In this document: piece by piece, positions 1-7,200 of the stretch
Numbering within the stretch: position 1 is the stretch's first letter
Layout: each line of letters begins with the position of its first letter
NCBI GenBank assembly: GCA_016302215.1
Contig: JAEDNZ010000086.1
Span: forward strand, 1-8,012
Length of the DNA stretch: 8,012 bases
Direction: 5' to 3'
Source: Muribaculaceae bacterium
Lineage (GTDB): Bacteria; Bacteroidota; Bacteroidia; Bacteroidales; Muribaculaceae
The notes under the pieces: generated by a model
What the model was told of the DNA's origin: nothing
What the model saw: the letters and a program-made list of their open reading frames with translations, nothing else
The model's database searches: none
Position numbers and translations under genes: made by a program

Positions 1-170
1 GCAGCCCTCGGATAGCAGCCCCTACGCATAAAGTCTGAAAGACGTCACCTTGCCCCACAAAAACCTCGCCCAATCCCCTAAAAATCACCACTTTACACCA
101 ACCTCCTTCGCACCGTCATAGCTCCAATTAATCCAATCCCATCGTCTTCCACACCCTATCCCGCTAACAT
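1..170. other. Upstream non-coding region, no gene supported
   Basis: No credible gene is visible on either strand. Forward frames close quickly, with stops at 13-15, 29-31 and 36-38. A ten-codon open stretch ending in TAA at 29-31 could be the tail of an upstream gene, but nothing identifies it. From 51 to 170 the plus strand is C-rich and almost free of G, which is unlike the coding DNA beyond it. The last bases (170-173) form the -33 element of the next gene's promoter. The region probably separates the tandem genes from an upstream transcription unit. Confidence 0.6.
51..168 (+). promoter_or_regulatory. C-rich, G-poor segment; possible Rho-utilisation (rut) region
   Basis: Counting by hand over 51-170 gives 52 C and 7 G, with many pyrimidine-C dinucleotides and little potential for stable hairpins. 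A C-over-G bubble in unstructured RNA is the known signature of Rho-utilisation sites. If a plus-strand gene ends just upstream, this stretch could be where Rho terminates its transcript, insulating the promoter at 170-201. That role is inference from composition alone. It could equally be a 3' untranslated region or a compositional accident. Confidence 0.3.
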
Positions 171-201
171 TTGCATATTCAGCTGAGATTTAGTATCTTT
201 G
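170..201 (+). promoter_or_regulatory. Bacteroidetes-type promoter of the first gene
   Basis: A -33 element TTTG (170-173) and a -7 element TATCTTTG (194-201) are separated by exactly 20 bp. This matches the TTTG-N19-21-TAnnTTTG consensus recognised by the Bacteroidetes primary sigma factor. The -7 element ends 20 nt before the ATG at 222, so the leader would be very short. The leader is almost pure A/T with no Shine-Dalgarno motif, as is normal in this phylum. Confidence 0.8.
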
Positions 202-221
202 CGATTGTAATAATTATAATT

Positions 222-3200
222 ATGAGAAAACATTGCACCCTCATTAAGAGGACATTCGTGGCGCTCGCTGCCGCATTGTCCGGAGTCGCCACGTCGCACG
301 CCCTGCTCATTGACGTGAAGGCGCTCTACAGCGACCGATACTCCATTGAGAGCGTTGAAGTGACCAACCTGGCCAACGGCGCCTCCGTGACCCTCGAGCC
401 GGGACAAACTCTGGCGCTGGACAGCGCCGAGCCGCGCAGCGCTGATGTGCGCCTGCCCTTTGTCGATGGCGATGACGTGCGCTTCACCGCCCGCGCCACC
501 GATGGCGAGGTCACCGTCATCACCGAGCGTCCTGACGACGACCACACCGTGTGGGTCCACTTCATCAACACCCTCGACAGCAGCGGCAACCGTCACATCG
601 TCAACAAGATAGGCGGCCTATACTACCTCACCGATATTGACAACCCCGAGGCCCTTGTCAACAAGAGTTGGCAGCGCCCCACAGCCGATGACCTCAAGGC
701 CACAACCGAATACTTCAACAACACCAAGCTACGCGGCCTCCGTTATGAGAAACGTCTGGCCCAAGACGCCACGCTCAGCCGAGGCATGCGCGCCTTTGAC
801 GCCACCGCCGATGTAGGCAATGTGGTGGTATCGCGAGACCTCGAGGCTAACCACCGCGCGCTCGTAGCTACCATGCTCGGCTATGACCCCGACGAAGCCG
901 AGCCGGCCACACCCAAGCCTTATCGCGATGGCAAAAACACACTCAACTTCAGCGAGAAGATGTTGGCATTCCCGGGGCTGAATTTATCAGACGGCGCCGA
1001 CCTCAGCTTCGGCGCAGATTTGCCCAACAACGCCATTACTGATTACACATATTCCTACGATGACGTATGGGATATGGTAATACCAAAGACTTACTCCCCC
1101 TGGAGTGGCAAAGAATACATTATGACCCTCTACGGCAAGCGGGGCCAAGACCTGCAGTTGGTGATATATAAGCCCAATGACGATGGCACATTCACCGAGG
1201 AGAAGCGCTTCAGCTTTGCCGACCATCTGGACTATACCCGATACGACGATGTCACATGGATAAATGAATATCCTGACCAGCCAGATTTGCTCGCAGAATA
1301 TCGAACTCAAATATCCGATGAGATGCCCAGGCGCAGATATAGACCTATGCAGGCCGCTGAGGCTGAGACCGGGCTGTGTCAGGCCGGCGAATTTGTCTTT
1401 GTGATACAAGGCTGTAACATCACCAAAATTAACACCACCACCGGCGATATCACCACCTCCTCTGTGCCGGATATATCCACTAACGCTCGCGTAACATGGG
1501 CCACTGTGGTATATGACCTTAACGGTGATGGCTTTGACGATGTGCTCGCTTTTGCCGACGATGAAGGCAAAAATGAGTTGTCATCAATAGTAACCTATGG
1601 CTCTGCCGATGGCCTCACCGGCGACTTTATCAAGCAGGTAATAGCTACTGATGATGATAAGTGGCTTATTGCCCCCGACAAGACCATCATTCACAGTGTG
1701 AATAGATTGCCACGCTCTGTCGCCGCTTCGATAGTATATCCAAACGGCTATTATGGCAACCCTTACATCTATTTGGCAACGACCCCGATATTAAATTGCT
1801 CTCTACAAGAAGGAGAAACGATTATTACAGCTCGCTTCTTCAGAATGGAGTTGACCGACGAAAATCGCAATTTCTGGGATGGCTCTTTGTCTAAAGAAAC
1901 GCTTAGCAACACATATTGGAATAATCTCACTTACGACACCGTTGTTGATAGCGATTATGAGTGGGATTTCTATTGGCGCTCAAAGATTGAACCTGTGTAT
2001 TATGGCGGCCTTTGCTCCGGCATAGAGCCAATAATAATAACCAACTGCAATAGAGCGTATAGTGCTGATTTTACTAAAAGCAACTTATTGTATTGCTACG
2101 GCCAAGCGCATGGCGGTAAAAACAACATCATCGATATTCATTTTGATCAATTTGATGCTTGTGGCGAGAATTCGGAAATACCGATGCCTACATGCAGCAT
2201 TATCTTCAGTTATGGCCCCGGTGGTGCTGAATTGAGTCGATACTTATATCCGTGCGCTATTACCGAAATACCATCAGGCGATTATAAAGCCTGGAGCAGC
2301 AAAAACGGGCCGGAGGATATCTACGGCTGGAGAATTGACCGTAATCCTGAATCCGACAACACGGGCTTTGCATCAATACCATACCGCAACAAAGAAGGCG
2401 TGACGCTGGAATATGTATGCCACGATGTCACCGCCTCTAACCCCTCTATTTTCTTTGTCTTGGCTGCGCCGCCGTTCAATGAATACACCGCTGCCGACGG
2501 CGGTGCCAGCGCCGCCTCGTTCTGCTCCAAGTCTGAGACATCCGGCTCTGAAGAGAAAAACTCCGAGTCAAAGACCGCCAAGGGTGGCGTCTCTGTTTCA
2601 TTCGGCTTGGGTGAGTACTTCAAATTAGGCTCGGACCACACCTTCACCAGAGAGTGGAACACCGCCTTCAGCAAGACCAGCTCCACCACATATATGCAGG
2701 ACTATCGCGTGGAGGGCAGCCACGACGGCGTGAACTTCAATTTTGTGCCCGTTGACCGTTACACATATCGCGTATGCGCCACCGATGACCCCAACGTCAC
2801 CGTGGGCGAGACGATGCAAATCTACAATATGCGCGATGAGCAGCCTCGCACCTCCACCTGGCGCCTCAGCACATACAACGAGCGCCTTTACGGCACCGGC
2901 CTGCCTACTATTGACAACAATCTGCTGCCACACGAGCCCGGCAACATAGGCAGCTATCGACACATAAAGCCCGATTTCACCACCAAGGAGCTATGCGAGC
3001 TCTTCAACATCGACGAGAGCGACCTCGTAGGCTTCACACCCACTGACATCAACCCCGGCGACGCCGGCCGCTCTACGGTGCAGATTTCTATCGCCAACGG
3101 CAACGGTCAGAGCGCCGGCAACTCGTTCACCTACGACCTGCAGATGTCCTTCGGCTTCAATCTCGGCAGCGTATTCGGCCTGACTGCTAAGGGCGGCACC

Positions 3201-4097
3201 TCTGAGACCACAGCATGGTCTCGCACCACCACATGGAGCGAAACCACAGCCATGGGTGGCGTAGTGCCCGCCGTCAAGGACGTTGACTATCAGTATCTGT
3301 GCCGACAGGTCTTCTACCGCCGTCACATCAAAGATGACACCGGCAAAGATATGCAAGATTATCTCGTCAACAACTGGGTGGTGGTAGGCAACGAGACCGC
3401 CAACAACCACTTGGTGCCGGAGCTGACAATCAACGGCATCACCGAAGTCGGTGACGGCATCTACACCGTAGATCTCACTCTCAGCGGCCGCAAAGACCTG
3501 TCCTCCTCTGCTACGGAAACCGCCGATATCCAAGGCTCGAAAATAGGCCTCGACCACTTCATGCTCGAAAATACCATTGACGGCACGGTGTGGTATGACG
3601 CCAACACCACCATCGTTGACGGCGAAGCCCGGCAAGAGTCCTTTGACCTGAGCAACGCCGGCGCATACGACCAATATGAGGCCACGTGCGACTTCAAGCA
3701 TGACTACCTCATCCTCAGCGACGAGCAGCTCGAGCAGCACGAGGACTACAGCGCCGGCGTCAGCGAGACACCCGTGGTAGCCACATACCGCCTGACGGTG
3801 TCTGATGCCGTGGGCAACTACAAGAACGTCACAGCGCAGATAGAGATACCCAAGACCGGCAATGTGGGCATCACCGACATTGACGCCGCGCGCGGGCTGC
3901 GCGCCACGGCCACTGACGGCGACATACACGTCAGCGGAGCCGCTCCGCTGAGCCGGGTGAGCGTATGCGACCTCGCCGGCCGCCCGGTGGCTGTCGTGGC
4001 CGCCGATGCCACCGGCCATGCTACCATAAGCGGCGCGCCTCGCGGCGTGGTCCTCGTGACCAACGCCGCCGGCATCGCCAAGCTCCACGTGAAGTAA
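222..4097 (+). CDS. Large secreted multidomain protein with FG-GAP-like motif, paired beta-hairpin modules and T9SS-type tail (paralog 1)
   Basis: This is a 1291-aa protein of unrecognised family. I chose ATG 222 because it sits 20 nt after the -7 box and begins a good signal peptide: MRK, a basic stretch to R10, a hydrophobic core at 11-23 and a likely cut after TSHA (residue 27). An in-frame TTG at 171 overlaps the promoter and is rejected. Residues 28-122 form an acidic domain identical in the downstream paralog. Residues about 290-740 look beta-propeller-like, with an FG-GAP/EF-hand-like loop DLNGDGFDD at 432-440. AAPPFNEYTA (748-757) leads to two Ser/Thr-rich hairpin modules at about 784-852 and 966-1036. 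The second contains WSRTTTWSETT and then VVPAV. Ig-like strands follow. The tail from about 1216, with DLAGRPV at 1250-1256 and a basic end (KLHVK), resembles the type A T9SS sorting domain. Export across the outer membrane is therefore likely. The adhesin or pore-former role is inference. GC is about 64% at 301-600 but about 41% at 1801-2100. Confidence 0.93.
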   Translation: MRKHCTLIKRTFVALAAALSGVATSHALLIDVKALYSDRYSIESVEVTNLANGASVTLEPGQTLALDSAEPRSADVRLPFVDGDDVRFTARATDGEVTVITERPDDDHTVWVHFINTLDSSGNRHIVNKIGGLYYLTDIDNPEALVNKSWQRPTADDLKATTEYFNNTKLRGLRYEKRLAQDATLSRGMRAFDATADVGNVVVSRDLEANHRALVATMLGYDPDEAEPATPKPYRDGKNTLNFSEKMLAFPGLNLSDGADLSFGADLPNNAITDYTYSYDDVWDMVIPKTYSPWSGKEYIMTLYGKRGQDLQLVIYKPNDDGTFTEEKRFSFADHLDYTRYDDVTWINEYPDQPDLLAEYRTQISDEMPRRRYRPMQAAEAETGLCQAGEFVFVIQGCNITKINTTTGDITTSSVPDISTNARVTWATVVYDLNGDGFDDVLAFADDEGKNELSSIVTYGSADGLTGDFIKQVIATDDDKWLIAPDKTIIHSVNRLPRSVAASIVYPNGYYGNPYIYLATTPILNCSLQEGETIITARFFRMELTDENRNFWDGSLSKETLSNTYWNNLTYDTVVDSDYEWDFYWRSKIEPVYYGGLCSGIEPIIITNCNRAYSADFTKSNLLYCYGQAHGGKNNIIDIHFDQFDACGENSEIPMPTCSIIFSYGPGGAELSRYLYPCAITEIPSGDYKAWSSKNGPEDIYGWRIDRNPESDNTGFASIPYRNKEGVTLEYVCHDVTASNPSIFFVLAAPPFNEYTAADGGASAASFCSKSETSGSEEKNSESKTAKGGVSVSFGLGEYFKLGSDHTFTREWNTAFSKTSSTTYMQDYRVEGSHDGVNFNFVPVDRYTYRVCATDDPNVTVGETMQIYNMRDEQPRTSTWRLSTYNERLYGTGLPTIDNNLLPHEPGNIGSYRHIKPDFTTKELCELFNIDESDLVGFTPTDINPGDAGRSTVQISIANGNGQSAGNSFTYDLQMSFGFNLGSVFGLTAKGGTSETTAWSRTTTWSETTAMGGVVPAVKDVDYQYLCRQVFYRRHIKDDTGKDMQDYLVNNWVVVGNETANNHLVPELTINGITEVGDGIYTVDLTLSGRKDLSSSATETADIQGSKIGLDHFMLENTIDGTVWYDANTTIVDGEARQESFDLSNAGAYDQYEATCDFKHDYLILSDEQLEQHEDYSAGVSETPVVATYRLTVSDAVGNYKNVTAQIEIPKTGNVGITDIDAARGLRATATDGDIHVSGAAPLSRVSVCDLAGRPVAVVAADATGHATISGAPRGVVLVTNAAGIAKLHVK
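285..587 (+). repeat. 303-bp perfect direct repeat, copy 1
   Basis: Every base is identical to 4344-4646, an offset of 4059 bp. The block covers whole codons for residues 22-122 of paralog 1, from the end of the signal peptide through the acidic N-terminal domain. Identity stops abruptly on both sides: the rest of the signal peptide and the promoter upstream differ, and the sequence after position 587 diverges at once, including at synonymous sites. This is the pattern of a recent gene-conversion tract between tandem paralogs. Confidence 0.97.
3931..3951. repeat. Perfect intragenic hairpin within the C-terminal domain coding region
   Basis: A 9-bp arm TCAGCGGAG and its exact complement CTCCGCTGA are separated by three bases (CCG). 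The hairpin lies inside the codons for VSGAAPLSR, in the putative T9SS tail of the first gene. No T-run follows, so it is not an obvious terminator. In GC-rich coding DNA with an Ala/Pro/Ser stretch it may be incidental. The homologous part of the second gene lies beyond the window, so conservation cannot be judged. Confidence 0.35.
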
Positions 4098-4117
4098 TCC
4101 CCTACCCCCCATATCGC

Positions 4118-4154
4118 AGAGAGCGCTCCGCACCGCGGCGCGCTCTCTCGCTTT
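4118..4154 (+). terminator. Hairpin terminator after the first gene
   Basis: Arms AGAGAGCGC (4118-4126) and GCGCTCTCT (4140-4148) pair perfectly. Inside them a T/C mismatch is followed by CCGC/GCGG (4128-4131 with 4135-4138) around a three-base loop. The stem begins 21 nt after the TAA stop and is followed by CGCTTT. The T-run is short, so termination may be weaker than at a classic intrinsic site or the hairpin may mainly protect the 3' end. It suggests that the two paralogs are largely separate transcription units. Confidence 0.7.
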
Positions 4155-4225
4155 ATCCACGCGGGGATTTATAGCGCTGTAGGGCCTCAAATGGGCCATG
4201 TAAATCGAAATGTAAATTGCTGACA

Positions 4226-4257
4226 GCTGTGATTTTGAGCATTTTTTGCTAACTTTG
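4226..4257 (+). promoter_or_regulatory. Bacteroidetes-type promoter of the second gene, weak -33 element
   Basis: TAACTTTG at 4250-4257 is a perfect TAnnTTTG -7 element, ending 23 nt before the ATG at 4281. The expected -33 position with a 20-bp spacer (4226-4229) reads GCTG, a poor match to TTTG. The TTTG-like motif at 4233-4236 is too close. The -33 position lies within the 8-bp palindrome ACAGCTGT (4223-4230), which could be an operator. Weak -33 plus palindrome hints at regulated expression compared with the consensus promoter of the first gene, but this is inference. Confidence 0.65.
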
Positions 4258-4280
4258 CGCATAAATTTATACTTACAGCT

Positions 4281-7200
4281 ATGAGAAAACCCAACTTCCT
4301 CATCTTGAAACTCTGCGCCGCAGCCTTGGCGGCGCTATTCAGCGTCGCCACGTCGCACGCCCTGCTCATTGACGTGAAGGCGCTCTACAGCGACCGATAC
4401 TCCATTGAGAGCGTTGAAGTGACCAACCTGGCCAACGGCGCCTCCGTGACCCTCGAGCCGGGACAAACTCTGGCGCTGGACAGCGCCGAGCCGCGCAGCG
4501 CTGATGTGCGCCTGCCCTTTGTCGATGGCGATGACGTGCGCTTCACCGCCCGCGCCACCGATGGCGAGGTCACCGTCATCACCGAGCGTCCTGACGACGA
4601 CCACACCGTGTGGGTCCACTTCATCAACACCCTCGACAGCAGCGGCCGGCGCCACACCGTGCATAAGATAGGCGGCCTATACTACATCACCAAGGGCGCC
4701 AACCCTGATGCGCTGGTCAACAAGAGCTGGCACCGCCCCACGGCTGACGACCTCAAGGCCACAAGCGACTACTTCATCAACACCAAGGTGCGCGGCCTCT
4801 ACTTTGAGAAGCGGCTGCCGCAAGCCGGCACGCTGCGCCGCGGCATGCGCGCCTTCACCACCGACACCGACGCCGACAATGACGGCGTGATAGAAATCGG
4901 CGAGAGCGACCCCACTATCGAAGACCCGGCCTTTGACCTGAGCGATGCGAGCGTGTCGCGCGAGCGCGAGGCCAACCATCGCGCCATGGTGGCTACTATG
5001 TTGGGCTTTGACCCCGACCTGGTGCAGCCCATCACTCCCAAGCCCCTTGCCGACGGCCCCAATCAGCTCAACTACACCGAGAAGATGATAGCCTTCCCCG
5101 GCATGAACTTCACCAGCGAGACCGGCAGCTTCGGCCAGTCAGCATCGCAAGGACTTATAGGTCCAGAAATCACATTCAGCAACGCTGATACCGAGCCGTG
5201 GGACTTGGTGGTAACGAAGCCCTACAACGCCGGCAACGGTATAGAATACAATATGACGCTCTACGGCAAGCGAGGCCAAGACCTGCAGTTGGTGATATAT
5301 AAGCCCAACAGAGACGGGTCGTTCACGGAGCTGCAGCGCTTCAGCTTTGCCGACCATCTCAACTATGCCAAATACGAAGACTCCAATTGGGGCTTTCTGA
5401 GCAAAATCAGTGAGGCTGAGTGGTACTCGCAGTGTGTGAGCTACCTGCACGATCGCCGCTATATGCGCATCCAGGCCGCCGAGGCCGAGACGAGCCTATG
5501 TCAAGCCGGCCAGTATGTGTTTGTGTTCCAAGGCAATCACGTGACCAAGCTCAACGTGGCTACGGGCGACATCAGCAGCGCCACGCTGAGCCAAGTGCCG
5601 CAGAACGACAATAACCGCACCTGCTGGACCTCGGTAGTGTTTGACTTCAACGACGACGGCTATGACGATGTGCTTGCCTTTGCCGATGACAATAATGGCG
5701 ACAAATTATACTCAGTGGCCACTTATGGGTCAGAGAGCGGCTATAGCGATAGCTACATCGAGCAGATGGTTTGCAACCATAATTCATACAGACAGATGTA
5801 TATGAGCTCAGCCACATTAGCAACCGGCACTGCTGTTGATGCCAAGATAGTGTATGCCAATGGCAGCAAAGGCAATCCGTATCTGTACATAGCGCTGGTG
5901 CCTGTGAGCAACAGACTCTATTTTGCTCCCGAACACTCAATGATGTATACGATAAACAATACCGCCCACTTTGCCAAGATAGAATTGACGGGCGACAGGC
6001 GCGATGTATGGGATGGCACCAAGACAGAGACAGCGCAGATGTGTTTTTATATGGTGTCGGATACAAAGTATGCCAATGGAGGTAAAGCCGTAGATGGAAT
6101 GTATGAGTTTTATTGGAAGGCGAAGATAGATCCGGTGTATAACGGCGGGTTGCACACGGGCATCGCGCCGCTGATAGCTACCAACTGGAATAGGATATAC
6201 ACCTCAGATATGTTGGCCAGCAATGTGCTGTTTCCTGTGAAAGATGTATGCCCGAACTTGGTAGATGCACACATAGACCAATTTTCAGATATGGGCGAAG
6301 ACTTAACGATACCCAAGCCGGCGGGAGCCTTTGTGCGCTACCATAATGAGACCTTAGCCGAGCTGGTATGCGTCAACTACAATTGCGAATTCAGCGAGCT
6401 TGCCACAACAGGCTTTGATGGCTTCCAAACCAAGACCTACGTGAGGCTGAAGTGCAGCGAGGGCAGCTCGACGGGCTTTGCGTCGGTGCCGTTCCGCAAC
6501 AAGGAGGGCGTGGTACTGAAATATGCAGGCTGCGAGATCACGGCGTCAAACCCGACCATCTACAATATCCTTGCGGCACCGCCGTTCAATGAGTACACGG
6601 CCACCGATGGCGGCTCAGGCGCAGCCTCATACTGCACGGTATCAAAAACGACGAGTAGCGAGGAGGAGCGCTCCAGCTCAGAGAGCTTGAGAGTGGGCAT
6701 CTCATCATCGTTTAATTTCTTGGAGATATTTAAGATAGGCGCCGACGTGACTTTAACCGAAGAGTGGTCAAAGGCCTTCAGCACCAGCACGTCGAAGACG
6801 TATATGCAAGACTTCCGTGTTGATGGACCATACGATGCCGTGAACTTCTCGTTTGTGCCGTGTGACAAATACAGCTACAAGGTAGAGAGCTCAGACAACC
6901 CCAGCATCGAAGTGGGCACGACGATGTACATCTACAACCTGCGCGAAGAGCAGCCACGCTACACCACGTGGAGGCTAAACACCTACAACGAGCGCCTGTA
7001 TGGCACGGGGCTTCCCACTATCGATAATAACATCTTGCCACACGAGCCGGGCAACTTAGGCAGCTATCGCCGCATCAAGCCCAACTTCACCGCGTCGGAG
7101 CTGTGCAGCCTGTTTAAGATCAGCGAGAGCGACCTTGTGGGTTACACGCCAACGAATATCAACCCGGGCGATGCGGGCGGCTCTACGGTGGAGATTACCA

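Larger units (their letters stand above)
4098..4280. other. Intergenic region between the two paralogs
   Basis: This 183-bp spacer contains the hairpin at 4118-4154, then an AT-rich stretch carrying the second promoter. No small gene is supported. Its leader does not resemble the leader of the first gene beyond the -7 core and the shared start ATGAGAAAAC. The tandem copies therefore did not keep a common upstream region, although part of their coding sequence is identical. Confidence 0.7.

Noticed and set aside
1..31. Tail of an upstream gene ending at the TAA at 29-31
   Set aside because: Only nine codons are visible and nothing identifies them, so a partial gene cannot be supported.
171..221. 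In-frame upstream TTG start that would extend the first protein by 17 residues
   Set aside because: The extension overlaps the -33 and -7 promoter elements, would put hydrophobic AT-rich codons before the signal peptide, and leaves no room for a leader. ATG 222 matches the start context of the second gene (ATGAGAAAAC).
156..596. Minus-strand open frames opposite the first N-terminal domain, repeated at 4335-4664
   Set aside because: Their apparent conservation is fully explained by the 303-bp identity of the sense genes. They have no promoter and lie opposite clear coding sequence.
2571..3329. MACPF/perforin-type pore-forming domain
   Set aside because: I see no MACPF signature (Y/W-G-T-H-Y/F) and no helical clusters flanking a bent sheet. 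The Ser/Thr-rich paired strands fit an aerolysin-like comparison better, and even that is unproven.
2991..4262. Long antisense open frame of about 423 codons on the minus strand
   Set aside because: It runs across the hairpin, the intergenic spacer and the second promoter and lies opposite a convincing gene. Its composition is rich in Ala, Gly, Val and His, typical of the complement of GC-rich coding DNA, and no motif is recognisable.
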